Assembly: GCA_030374805.1 (NCBI GenBank)
Contig: JARGSG010000033.1
Span: 124,001-188,000, forward strand
Length of the DNA stretch: 64,000 bases
Origin: Gracilaria gracilis
Taxonomy: Eukaryota; Rhodophyta; Florideophyceae; Gracilariales; Gracilariaceae
Direction of reading: 5' to 3'
Both the position numbers and the translations under genes were made by a program. This document shows positions 1 through 10,597 of the stretch, piece by piece (the stretch's first letter is position 1; every line of letters begins with the position of its first letter). The notes under the pieces were generated by a model. It was given only the letters and a program-made list of their open reading frames with translations, made no database searches and had not been told where the DNA came from.

Positions 1-1323
1 AACCTTGTTAGGTAGATTAGATTATGGAACCATTGCATGGTGTTGAACACGTGGAAATTGTGTGGATTTAGTTGAGTGGAGTCACTCATGAGGCCCCTGA
101 CAGTGGGTTGGCCACGTGTGTGGATCTCAAGAAGTGTGCACTATTTTAGTAATAATATTTAGTTTAATATGCACTAGGCATATAAGCTCGGGTGATCTCA
201 CCCTGGAGCCAAAATTGTAAAGTTACCTGAGTCGTATCTTCTTCCTGAAGTACGTGGTCCTCGTCCCGAAGATTGGGCTATGAGTAGTACTGCCTACGTA
301 GGTTCACGCCTCCATTTGGAGAGTGAGCACGACTGGTCTCGGTATACTCACCTCTCAGGGTCCTTTAGGAAGCTACTGTGCATCATTTTCTGGCTCATTT
401 CAGTCTTTGTCTCATCATTTGGTCCTGTTCAGTTTTCTTCGCCGTGGTATCGGATCGTTTATTGGATATATCGTTTCCTGGTACAGGCTTTGCTTCCGCC
501 CCTGTATAGGGTTATTGTCGGCTTTGGTTGCCGTTGTCGCTCCGCCTCGGGTCTGTTCTGCCGGTTGGCACGACCCTTGGATCCGCTCCGGGTGTCTGTT
601 ACTTGGAGTACTCCCCCGTTTGTACGGTTTCTCTACCACTTTTTCCCGCTTCTTTGCACCCTTTCTTTGGGTTTTCCTGTGCTACACTACCGATCACCGG
701 TTTTTCATGGTTTTTACCTCTGCAGGTTCTTCCAGTACCGTCTCCGGTTTACACCCGGCTGCCACTCGGCATGCGCACAAGCAGAGCGCTCTTCTGCTGA
801 GTTCGCCCATACAGGGAATGGGACTCGAACATCCCATGGACGTTCCCTTTCAGGGTGTTGCTCCACAGCTAGGACTGATGCCAATTCCAGACCCACCGGG
901 GACCCCAATACTGACAGAAACAAGTTGGAGGCCCCTACCCTAGGGAAACAGAAGAGTCCCAGTCGCGTGTCGCAATCGGGTCCTGACAGAAAGGGATGAA
1001 AGGGATCTCCAGGCCGACTTAGGAACAGGAGAAAGTCAACCCGCAAGGGACGTGGCTTTTCCGACTCGGATCACTCGCACTCAAGTTTCGCTGATGATGC
1101 TGAGTGGAGTGATTTGGGAGACTCCGACCCAGAGGTAGAAGTATGACATTGACACCGTATACGGCCCAACAATGGGGATTTCGCAAAAGTATTGAGTTTC
1201 AAGTACTACCGACTGGCCAACAGGAGCAATCGTTGTGACTCCCCAGTGGCTAGAGCAGTTGCTAAGCACGCTAAGCGAATGCAGCTACAAAGGATCTAAA
1301 ACGTTACGGGCAAAGATCCAATC
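1..1323. other. Leader / possible LTR region of the gypsy-like element
   Basis: This stretch precedes the gag-like reading frame of the retroelement and probably holds its 5' long terminal repeat and leader. ORFs here are short, overlap in several frames and have no recognisable domain, so I call none of them. I could not find a second copy of this sequence 3' of pol, so an LTR cannot be proved and the left end may lie outside the window. The last ~100 bases already encode gag-like sequence in a frame broken by a stop. Confidence 0.4.
812..830 (+). promoter_or_regulatory. Possible tRNA primer-binding site remnant
   Basis: The sequence cagggaatgggactcgaac reads, on the opposite strand, like the 3' T-arm and acceptor strand of a tRNA (it contains GTTCGAG). 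Gypsy-type elements start minus-strand synthesis from such a site just after the 5' LTR, and this one lies about 500 bp before the gag frame, as expected. The TGG that would pair with the tRNA CCA end is not intact (ATA stands there), so the site is degenerate or coincidental. Confidence 0.3.
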
Positions 1324-2490
1324 TTGTTCCTACGCTTTCTATCGCAGTTTAAAAGTGCATGTGACCAGAATGGCGTTCATGATGGTGCAGCCCTCTGGCT
1401 GTTCCGGTTTTTCGTGGAGGGACCCGCAAGGGACACCGTCAGCGCCAATATCACAGGCGAATCTGGTGCCGTTGATGTCCGAAGCTCAGAGCTTTTGACA
1501 TCCTATCCAGAAGTGGTCAACTACCTACTTGAGGTGTATGCCACTGACGATATCCGGGCAGAGGCCTATGATGACATAATCACGCAACGTCAGAGCTCAG
1601 CGGTGTCAGAACCCGAACACGCAGACCAATTATTGCAGAAGAACCTTCGCTGTGAAAACATCTTCCCAGACACCTGCCTCAAGGCCCTGCTCATAGAGGG
1701 ACTCCTTCCGGCCATCAAGGCCAGTGTACGGAATCATTCCGCCACGCATCCCAAAATGGTCTTCCGTCAACTCGTCAGTTATGCCGAGGGGTTGGGAGAT
1801 ACTCATCGGGGTGGCATGAAGTATCATAAAACCCTGGAAGCGGCGAAGACAACACAAACCTGTCGGGCCCCTTCTCGAGCATCTCTATCCGTATCGACTG
1901 ATACAGATGCACACGAATGGGGAGTGCATTTTGCGGAGGGAGACGCAGTTGCTTTGGCAGTCCAACTAGCTGCGCCTCCATCCCTCCCTTCTTTTCCCTC
2001 AACGGGAACGTCCACACCATCCACGGTACAGCCTCAACGGAATGTTTGGGTACTTCAACAGCTACCGACTTCCCCAAGGGGCCCACTGACGCCGTCGCAG
2101 GCGACGTCGTCTTCCTATCGGACAGCACAGGCATCACTAAGCACGGTGGCTCTTTGTCTTATCTGCTTGTCCGTGGTTCGGCCTTGTTGCGAGTGTCTAC
2201 TACCCCAGTATCGGGACGCGCTGTTACAGTTTCGTGAGTCCAACTACCAACAGCGTTTGGCCGAAGGATACTACAAATCCAGGCCGAAGGGCCCACCACG
2301 TCCCTCGTGGGGTGCACAACCCACAACGAAACAGCCATCGGCACGAAGTGCCACACCGCCTTCACGGTCGCCGAATGTGCCTAGTGGACAACAGAGCCAT
2401 GCTCAACAAGTGAATCAGATTCTCACCTACGAGGGAGAGACCTTCCCTAGTAATGAGGTCACACAGGGAAAGGAGACGGAGGGGGCGTAG
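1324..2490 (+). pseudogene. gag-like polyprotein (decayed)
   Basis: This 388-codon frame has no ATG at its beginning (it begins at TTG) and similar coding sequence continues upstream across a stop, so the true N-terminus is lost. The first ~120 residues look like the retrotransposon capsid fold, with a run containing FLSQFKSACD and an aromatic-rich segment (WLFRFFVEG). Around residue 275 a cluster CLICLSVVRPCCEC suggests a damaged zinc knuckle. The C-terminal part is rich in Pro, Ser and Gln. It would have formed the particle core that packages element RNA. The identification relies mainly on its position ahead of protease-pol. Confidence 0.6.
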
Positions 2491-5400
2491 GAGCGACGCC
2501 TTCCTCTCGGGGGACCGTCCTCGCCCCACGGGAAACATCAGAATCTAACCCACAAAGGGATCCTGATGAGTCCCATATCGGTAGCCCTCATGGGCCCTTT
2601 GAGAATGATGAAGCCAAATGGGACGAATTCTTCTTAATGACCCGGGAGAACTACAAAATCCAGGTGGAGACGGGGCTCATATCCCGTACCACCAGAGCCC
2701 TCATGGGAATCTTGGATACCGGAGCACGTCTAAATATCATTCACGCCAAACATCTCCCTCCTGGGTATGAGAATCGTCTTCGAACAAATAGAACCCCACG
2801 GGTGTTCAATGCGTCGTAGGAGCCCATGAACCTCTTGGGGTCCATCTCTCTTCATACCGGGATCGGGAATCTGACAGTTCGAATGCCGTTCTTCGTGGCC
2901 ACCAATTTGGCGGCAGATGTCCTCCTGGGTACTTCGTTCATCGATCTCCATGTACGGGCGATCTACCCTCGCGAACGCAAAGTCGCCCTCTATGGGTCAG
3001 CACCGGTTGCAATTTTTGGCGCTTCAAAAGGCCCCTTTGGAGATAAGAAGATGGTGGAGCAACTCCACCGCCACAATCTCTCTAACAAGGTCCGCCTCGC
3101 CCGACCGCTCTCCATACCCCCCAGGACCCAACTAGAAGTGCTAGCTACTTGTGAGACCCTAGGATTGGGATTCCTACAGAACCATCCGAAAACGGTCTCG
3201 TGAGATCTTTCCCCCATGGCGAATGGTGTCATGAACATCGTTCCAAATCGTCCTTTCTGGGTACTTGTCAGCAACTTCTTCCATCGGGAAGTTCTTATGC
3301 CCAAGAATATGGTCATTGGCCTCGCTCTACCAGCCCCTCGCTTGCAAACTATAGTTGATGATGGTCCCAGAGGGCCTCGTCTTAAAGAAAGGGAGGGTAG
3401 ACCCAGCGAGGAACAGAAACCGGAGCATTTAGTTCAGGAGAATAGCCCAGAGGGAAAGAAAGAGTGGCGCGAATTGGCCCAGATTGGCGAAGAATTCTCT
3501 TCCCATAGGGATCAAATTATCGACATTCTACAGGACTTTGAAGGTATGTGGTCGGGTCAACTTGGCCACATTGACGCGGCCTTACACAAGATTTAACTTG
3601 AAACGGGTTCAAAACCAGTGTGTCAAGCCCTCTACAGGGCTTGACACAAGGCTAGAGAAAGGGAAGGCCTCGAAGTCCGACGTATGCTGGACTTGGGCGT
3701 CATAGAACCTTCAAAAGCCGAATGGGCAACCCCTGTAGTGTTTGCCCAGAAGAAAGACGGTAACTGGCGGTTTTGTATTGATTATCGCAGGCTTAACGCC
3801 ATGACTCCTCGGGACGCATACCCCATCCTATGCATAGATGAGTGTATTGATTACCTTGGAGAAACCACCATCTTCTCAACCCTCGACGCCAATAGTGGGT
3901 ATTGGCAGGTTGAGATGGCGGAAGGGGATCGTGACGAGACGACCTTCACGTCTCATATGGGTTTGTACCGCTTTACAAGAATGCCCTTCGGGTTGAAGAA
4001 CGCGCCCGCTACCTGTCAGAAGGCGCTGGACATCATCCTCAATAAGGTCAAGTTGAAGTACGCCCTGGTGTACCTGGATGACGTCATCATCTACTCTTGC
4101 TCGGTGGAGGAGCACTTCCGGCACGTTCGTCACGTGCTAACCCTTTTACGGGACGCTGGAGTCACTTCGAAGCTCAAGAAATGCTTCTTCTTTCAGGCCT
4201 CTGTGGACTACCTTGGACACGTAGTCAGGCCCGGAAAACTACAGGTTTCCCAAAAGACGTGCAAAGCCATTAAGCAGGCTAAACCGCCCACGACCCAGAC
4301 TGAAATCAGCCCTTTTGTAGGGCTATGCAATGTGTTTCGAAGACTTGTCCCTAACTTCGCACGCATTGCTGCACCCTTGAATAGGAAACCCGAGAAGGGA
4401 CAACCCGATAATTTTGGGATACTGAGCGACGAAGAGTACTAGACATTTCAGGAGTTGAGGGATAGACTAGTCTCTCCACCCATTTTGGCCCTACCCGTAC
4501 CGGGACGTCCATTCATGCTGGACATGGACGCGTGTGATGTCCAGGTTGGCTGTACTTTACTCCAACAACAGCCCGATGGAAAAGAATACAAGGCTGTAGG
4601 GTATTGGAGTCGTTCCCTTTTACGGGCTGAGCGCAAGTAAACCACAACAGAGAGAGAGTGCCTCGCAGTTGTGTGGGAGATGCTCCTCTTGGGGCCATAT
4701 CTAGAAGGTGACCGATTCCCGGTTAGGACCGATCATCACTCACTTAGATGGATCCTCAATTTGGCCGATTGTAGCGGGAGGCTAGCTTTGTGGAGACTCC
4801 GTCTCTCATAATTTGAGTACGACGTTGTGCATCGCGCTGACGTCAAACACCATGCGGCAGATGCACTGTCCCGTATGGCTACTGATGGTTTTGACGAGAC
4901 ATCTCTCGAGGACGAGATTCCATGCTTCGCCATAGAACCCTCTGGGGACTGTCATTGCCTGGTGGCCACGTTGAGGGAAGGGGCTACCATGTATGAGAAC
5001 GTACTTCTAGATTGGGAAGAACCAGAGAAAAGCCCAGAACGGGAAGTAGTGATGGCTGTCGAGCCCGAACAGAAAGAAGCTATGCCGATTGCGATCGATG
5101 ATTTTCTAGAACAGCAGTCGCAAAACTCCTGGTGCAAGAAAGTAGCCGAGGATGTGAGGTAACCACAGTCCCGACTCGGGTACGACCACCATGGTTATCT
5201 CGCTAGGACTTCGCCACTGAACGGAGCAATACAGCGATTGGTACCGTCCACCCTACGGGACTGCGTCCTCTATTTATCCCACTACCCTCGCTTAGCGGGA
5301 CATCCTGGTGGGAGAAGAATGTACGCGACCCTACGTCGAGGTTTCTATTGGCCATTTATGGCCATTGATGCCTACCAGACCGTCAAGGACTGTCGCTTTT

Positions 5401-6243
5401 GTGCAGCCACCAGAGGGACAATGCACAAGCACCAGAAATCTCTCAAGTTGTTTCCCGCAGCTGGTCCACTGGAATTTGCGGCTATGGACATCTTGGGCCC
5501 ACTTTCCAAGACCAAACATGGAAACAGGTTCATCCTGGTTATTACAGACCGCTTCTCCAAATTGGCACGAGCAATACCCTCCAGAGCCACTCAGGCGACC
5601 AACATCTCGCTCGCCTTCTTAGGGAACTGGATATTCCCGTATGGGGCACCGCAATTCCTACTGATGGATAATGGTCCCCAGTTTGTTGCCACGTTCTTCG
5701 AAGCCCTTTGTGGGGAATTGGGTATACGCCATCTATTAACGACAGCGTATAACCCCCAAACGAACGGGAAGGCGGAAAGGTTTAACGGGACCCTCGTGGC
5801 TCGTCTCAGACATTACGTGTCTGAGCACCAGCACGACTGGGACGAGCTGGTCCCACCGTTGGTCTTTGCATACAATACCCAAGTTCATCGCACAACGGGA
5901 ACCACGCCCTTTGACTTCTGTTCTGACGCGTCACTCTCCCGTCATAGTCGTCAAGGCGTCGACATCGGCCTTGTCACCTGCTGGGCCTGTGGACCCGGAT
6001 TCGGTAGCAGTGAAACGTCTAACACGTTACCGTATTCGGTTCCTTCTTTCTAAGGCTAGGACCAAGGTTGAAGCAGCCCAACAACGGTACAAGGCTGACT
6101 TTGACTCCCGTGTAAGGGCTACGGTCTGTTATTCCCCTGGGGACTACATCTTCCTTGACAAACCGCCACGGAAATCGACCGAGATAGCAGAAGATGAAGG
6201 CATTGCCCGAAAGCTTTTACCACGCACCATTGGTAGCCGCTGA
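2478..6243 (+). pseudogene. Ty3/gypsy pol: protease-RT-RNaseH-integrase
   Basis: One frame runs from about 2478 to about 5930 and is interrupted only by stop codons at 2817, 3201, 3594, 3642, 4440, 4638, 4809 and 5160. A single frameshift near 5940 moves the integrase tail to another frame, which ends at 6243. Visible parts in order are an aspartic protease active site (LDTGA near 2715) with a later VLLGTSF, reverse transcriptase with VVFAQKKDGNWRFCIDYRRL and the YLDDVIIYS catalytic box near 4070, RNase H (FMLDMDACD near 4515, then ADALSR near 4860), and integrase with a zinc-binding HH-CC-like segment near 5290-5400, an active-site Asp in AMDILGPL, LMDNGPQF and NPQTNGKAERFNGT. The C-terminal segment (YSPGDYIFL) is the usual post-core module. 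The element is dead, but catalytic motifs are well preserved, so inactivation appears moderately recent. Confidence 0.85.
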
Positions 6244-6394
6244 AACGCCCGCGTTTCAGAGTTACAGGGAAAACAAGAAATCGGCCTTTTCGACACCTCC
6301 CGGGCGGGTAATTTTCGTATGACTTTACTTGATTCGCCTTGCAAGTCGCCTCGGACGCCGCGGCGCACACGCGCGCCCACCCATTGAGGCAAAA

Positions 6395-6778
6395 TGATGT
6401 TCCTTGGATGTCCATTGGATGTTCGATATTCAACATCTAAAGTGCATCTTATGCATATCCGACGGACATCCTGGATGTCCTTTAGATATCCACAAGATTT
6501 CTATAAGATGTTCTAGAGATGAGCGTAAAAGATATGCATTGGATGTCCTAGTTATGTGCACCAGATGTACGTTGGATGTGCAATAATATGTCCGTTGGAT
6601 GTCACGATTTTCTGGTAGATCCAACGGGTATCTTTTAGATATTCGATGAGCATCTCATGTACATCTTATTGCACATCTGTGGGACATCCAAAGTGAATCT
6701 TTTACGGACATCCATAGAACATCTTTGGTGTGTCTGACGTACATTCATAAAATCCGGTGGGCATCCAAGGTACATCAC
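6395..6778. repeat. Giant imperfect hairpin of GGATGTCC-type units
   Basis: The left half is dense in GGATGT-like words and the right half in the complementary ACATCC-like words. Long segments pair across the centre near 6615: 6524-6549 with 6681-6706, 6505-6515 with 6715-6725, 6574-6590 with 6662-6677, and 6402-6413 with 6759-6770. It sits exactly where plus-strand pol and the minus-strand ORF pair converge. It could be a foldback element, a bidirectional 3'-end structure, or terminal repeats of two elements joined back to back. Confidence 0.75.
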
Positions 6779-6784
6779 CGTGGT

Positions 6785-8419
6785 TCACTGGGCCATGCGA
6801 TTCGAGAAGGCATTCATTTGCATTGCTTTCACGCGGCACATTGCTGTTGCGTGGCGTATGCAACCAATGATTCTATGCCACACGACGCGTCCAAGTCTTG
6901 ACGCCCGGCGCGTACGCAGTAGGCCTCTTTGTTGGGTTTGACAACCGAGAAGCGTTGTTGAAGCCGAACGACCCTGGAGGGGAGAACTACTTGCTCCCAT
7001 TTTGGGCACGGCGACATCAGCGAACCGGGGAGGCCATGTCGCCACAATCAGCTTCCCCACCCAAAGGGGAACCGAGCCTAAGGAAAGCTGGGCCTCCACC
7101 AAAGAGAGGACCACGGTCGCCCTCTTGGGCTTCACCATCGCTATCACGGTCACCCGCTTCGGGATCAGACCAGCTGCACCTCCTACCTCTGGCACGTTCT
7201 GCTCCGCTTCCTCCCTCGGGGTAAGGGCCACCTCAATATGAGCCATTACAGCGGGGCACTGCCCGCTCTCCGTCGCAGGCCCTTCGGGAAGAACGCGGCA
7301 GAATGCCAGGGTATCCACCAAGTCAGCGGCGCGATGAACGACCACGGACGTTTGGGTCCTCATTCCGGTACCCCGCACGGGTTTGTCGCGTGCTGTGGCG
7401 GACACATGTCCCTCCGGGAAGTCTTCGATTCCGAAACGGGCAGTCACGTCGGCCAATATCTCCGACGCCAGTTTGCAACTGTGTCTGACCACGATGGTAG
7501 CAAGCGCTTGACGCATGCCAATGACCCTCTGTGATACCACCCTTAGGAGGGGAACGTCACGAACCCAGGAGTGGGCCCCGGTAGGCGCACCCGAAAAGGA
7601 TGTTGGAGCCTGTACGCCCATGCGCTGGCATTCCGACCAAAGGGCGGCCAAAGCGGCTCCCACTTCGGGACTGTACTCTCCTCCGGGAGCCACTCCGATA
7701 CCAGGAACGGACTCGACCTGAAAATAGGTAGAAACTGAAGACCCAATGAGAGCAATGACCATGCTTGGCCCACCCACGACGGCGCGGGAGGCTTGACCAA
7801 CTGTGGGAACAAGTGAGGCAGTGGGAACGACGGGTCCAGCGACAGTGCCAATAGAACCAAGAGCCGCACTGGAAATAACTGGAGCCCCTTGATCACCCGG
7901 CGGGATCGCCACATGGGGAGCCGCACCAGATGAGGTGACAGGAAGAAGAGACTCCTCCTCATCTTCCTCATCGGAATCCAACCCAGGCGAAGGGCCCGGA
8001 TTAGAGCGTGGCGACGCACCAGGCGGCGGCGCAACGGGATCCTGTAAACAGGACGGAACGAAACCAACCCCTTGGGGCCAGTACTTGCCGAACTCCTGAG
8101 CATCAGAGTTTGGCATTCGCTCCCCAACGGGTAGAAATGGCGGCATAGATTCGTACGCCTTTCCATTGTCGCATACCGCAGGCTGTCGTAGAATGTCGTA
8201 GTAGGTGTCGGTCTCATAATTATACCACAAAAACCCCGGTGTTTGGGACCAATCGATGCGAGTCACATCCGACAACAGCGATCGGACATCGGCAAAGCTG
8301 TATTGGCACCCTCGGAGGACGTTGTCAATCCCTAGAACGCGGACGTAGCGAACCACAACGGCAGGCTGCGGAAACAAGCGACCCTTCGGGGATGGTAGGC
8401 TGTCGTCGTGGTATAGGCG
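6785..8419 (-). CDS. Unknown protein, second ORF in frame after UAG
   Basis: After the TAG at 8420-8422 the same frame stays open for about 544 codons to 6785. There is no ATG near the beginning (the first start-like codon, at 8377, is TTG), so it would be made by stop-codon readthrough or is the 3' half of a gene broken by one nonsense mutation. The early part (YNYETDTYYDIL) is aromatic-rich. A Pro/Ser/acidic linker with DSDEEDEEESLL follows near 8000-7950, then an Ala/Val-rich region and an Arg-rich C-terminus. No known domain was recognised. The stop abuts the giant hairpin at 6395-6778. Confidence 0.4.
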   Translation of the reverse strand, partial: RLYHDDSLPSPKGRLFPQPAVVVRYVRVLGIDNVLRGCQYSFADVRSLLSDVTRIDWSQTPGFLWYNYETDTYYDILRQPAVCDNGKAYESMPPFLPVGERMPNSDAQEFGKYWPQGVGFVPSCLQDPVAPPPGASPRSNPGPSPGLDSDEEDEEESLLPVTSSGAAPHVAIPPGDQGAPVISSAALGSIGTVAGPVVPTASLVPTVGQASRAVVGGPSMVIALIGSSVSTYFQVESVPGIGVAPGGEYSPEVGAALAALWSECQRMGVQAPTSFSGAPTGAHSWVRDVPLLRVVSQRVIGMRQALATIVVRHSCKLASEILADVTARFGIEDFPEGHVSATARDKPVRGTGMRTQTSVVVHRAADLVDTLAFCRVLPEGPATESGQCPAVMAHIEVALTPREEAEQNVPEVGGAAGLIPKRVTVIAMVKPKRATVVLSLVEAQLSLGSVPLWVGKLIVATWPPRFADVAVPKMGASSSPLQGRSASTTLLGCQTQQRGLLRTRRASRLGRVVWHRIIGCIRHATAMCRVKAMQMNAFSNRMAQ

Positions 8420-9559
8420 CTAGTCACAGCACTTCTTGCGAACGGGAACCCCATAACGGGCTGCATACAGCCATCCCAAGAAGTCAAATAGCACGCACTC
8501 GACGAAAAACACCTGCCATATGGCATTGGTGAATGCGTTTCTCGGGCCTAACATCAGTTTCGAGTAATACGCCGAAACGGATGGCGTTGGAATACCCAAG
8601 TCGCGGGACACGGACATAATTTCCACGATTGAAGACCCAATTGGGATGTAGTGCTGTTTACGAGACGCCACAGGAATATCGAAGTACTCCTGGTTATGCC
8701 ACCCAAATAGGTACTTGTGCGTGTCCCTAATACCGGAGTCATCGGCAACGAACTCCCCCCAAAATTTCCGATCGCGGATCCAGTATATCTGGCCGCATGG
8801 AGGCTGAAAGGCAATAGCGCCCAACATGCAGTGACCCACTGGGGGTATCTTCAAGTTCTCTCCAAGTTGGTCGTAGTCGGCGCTGAGGCGGCCGATGATG
8901 TCAGCCAGCCTTCGCTGGTAGCTGATTTCTTTCCGACAACGGGCAAACGGCATATCTGGACGAAAACTGCTGCTATTCGCCGTACGGATGTCCTCAGAAG
9001 CGTTAATGGGCATATGTCCCCAACGAGCCCGCCAAAATTGAAAGCGGTTGTTTAGGTTCTTCTGCGAAAAACCGTGGTACGTCAGGACGGCTTCGAATCG
9101 TTTCGTGTCGAAGTACATCGTCTCCATGGGTAAGTAGTCATGGACCGGATATGGAATGGCGACATGCCGAGAGCCGACATGCACCCGGCTCGGGTTAGCG
9201 GTGTGATCGAACTCCTGAGTAGGATTGACCCAGTGTCCTCCCGCTTGGGGCGTCATGCCGATTGACGGAGCGCCAACTGAAGAACAGAAGGCTAAAGTAG
9301 GGGCTGGCACCATAGTAGTAGCCGGAACGGAAGAAGACGGTAACGGAACGCGAGAGATTCTCCCTCCGGGGTCGAACATAGGACCAGAAGTGGGCTGCAA
9401 CGGTGATTTATCGACTTCGCGTCTCTGCTCAGGCTCTTGTACTGCCAAATCAGTCACGGCAAGAGCCTCTTCCATGTCAACGACCGCAAAACTCGACACG
9501 GGATACAAACGCGTCTCGCGACTCCAAACCGATCCGGAAGACGACATTTCTTCAGCCAT
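8420..9559 (-). CDS. Unknown protein, first ORF of a UAG-linked pair
   Basis: This 379-residue ORF starts at an ATG at 9559 and ends at a TAG at 8420-8422. The first ~130 residues are Ser/Pro/Glu-rich and probably disordered. Residues ~135-379 look globular, with many Trp, Tyr and Phe (for example the runs FQFWRARWGHM and IYWIRDRKFWGEF). I recognise no family, and there is no signal peptide. The next ORF continues in the same frame directly after the stop. The pair lies antisense and 3' to a gypsy pol, a place where some plant LTR elements carry an extra antisense ORF, so it may be element cargo or a structural protein. It could also be an unrelated gene. Confidence 0.5.
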   Translation of the reverse strand: MAEEMSSSGSVWSRETRLYPVSSFAVVDMEEALAVTDLAVQEPEQRREVDKSPLQPTSGPMFDPGGRISRVPLPSSSVPATTMVPAPTLAFCSSVGAPSIGMTPQAGGHWVNPTQEFDHTANPSRVHVGSRHVAIPYPVHDYLPMETMYFDTKRFEAVLTYHGFSQKNLNNRFQFWRARWGHMPINASEDIRTANSSSFRPDMPFARCRKEISYQRRLADIIGRLSADYDQLGENLKIPPVGHCMLGAIAFQPPCGQIYWIRDRKFWGEFVADDSGIRDTHKYLFGWHNQEYFDIPVASRKQHYIPIGSSIVEIMSVSRDLGIPTPSVSAYYSKLMLGPRNAFTNAIWQVFFVECVLFDFLGWLYAARYGVPVRKKCCD

Positions 9560-10597
9560 ACTACAGAGCTTTCGTGAATGCAGAAAAGCACCCTAACGGG
9601 ATTTGAGTAGCTAGAACGGCCGCGCTTAGAAACGGGCACGGCATGCGTCTCGAACGTTGAAACACTGACAGTCCTAACCGCAAGGGCACCGCGACACTCG
9701 TTTTAGGTAAGAGGGAAAAGTGACGCCATAGAATGCACTGAAGATGACCTCAATGGGACTGGTGAAACGCGTTATTCCAGTTACGGTCGCCGCGTCATGC
9801 ATTTTCCACTCGCTGATTCCCCAATCGTTGGTTGCTGTGTCAATAATAGAATTTTTCATCGCGTATGCGTAATCCTACACCTGAGTGGCTTTCACTCCTT
9901 CGGAAGCGATTGTCGGGCGCACGTGGGCGCGTGGAGGACTCTTCGTGGGTACTCATCAAAGAGTCCTAATAATCCCCAAAGGCCGTTACCCGACAGGAAC
10001 TAGACAGTTAGGCTGTATGGAAACCAGTCCATGGTACATAATAACCGCCCAAAACGCGAACTCGAGACGACGTCGAATTAAAAAAAGAGAGTTTGTAGTG
10101 CAATACAATAAATTTATATTGCGTATGCATAGTAGCATAGTAGTAGTTTAGTGTGCACAAGGTGCTCTCAGGGTGTCCACGTGTAGGGCTCAGGTACTGT
10201 GTTGTGCAAGTCTTCAGGGACCCCTTTATAGGTATTTTGTTTATTATTTTTGGAGACGTGGCTGCTATTGCCCGAAATGCACCTAAGGACCTCCCGCTCG
10301 GCAGAGTCGAATTTGCGTAACCGCACGCACCACCTAGCCTATTTTTTATCGTCTAGTTTTTTATAGGGTCTTTTTGCCACCGCTACCCGTGCTGCACGCT
10401 TGTCTCGTTCTTAGTTGTTATCATCGATGCACGCTACTTTGTTTCTGCTTTGGTGCTGCGCATGGGATTTTTATTTCTTGGGCATTGTTCATATTTACTT
10501 TCTTGAGTGTACTTTAGTGTGTAGTTTGCTAAGTTCGCGCTTTTTGAAGCGATCTATTTCGAAGAGAATTATAAGCGTGGAGAAGAGCCCCATCAGT
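9560..10597. other. Non-coding stretch upstream of the ORF pair
   Basis: No convincing gene is seen here; the small ORFs lack domains. A purine run (aaaaaaagagag, about 10080-10091) resembles a polypurine tract, but it is not followed by a copy of the sequence at the left end of the window, so I do not use it to define an LTR. The last ~500 bases are AT-rich. Confidence 0.5.

Larger units (their letters stand above)
1..6390 (+). mobile_element. Degenerate Ty3/gypsy LTR retrotransposon
   Basis: Gag-like sequence is followed in the order protease, reverse transcriptase, RNase H, integrase, which is the Ty3/gypsy order (Ty1/copia has integrase before RT). The gag frame ends at 2490, while the protease-pol frame, shifted by -1, is already open at about 2478, so the original element probably used a frameshift between gag and pol. 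The body carries many nonsense codons and cannot be autonomous. Neither LTR boundary could be fixed, so the coordinates are approximate, particularly the right end before the hairpin at 6395. Confidence 0.85.

Noticed and set aside
280..1046. Overlapping ORFs of 200-240 codons on both strands ahead of gag
   Set aside because: Several frames are open at once, products are Cys/Phe/Arg-rich without domain, and the region is the leader or LTR of a dead retroelement.
6395..6778. CRISPR array
   Set aside because: Units are degenerate, not separated by unique spacers of fixed length, and the genome is eukaryotic.
6898..8532. Plus-strand and alternative-frame ORFs opposite the UAG-linked pair
   Set aside because: They are shorter, overlap each other and mirror the GC-rich minus-strand frame.
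10079..10092. Polypurine tract and 3' LTR of the gypsy element
   Set aside because: The following sequence does not match the left end of the window, so it cannot be shown to be the partner LTR.
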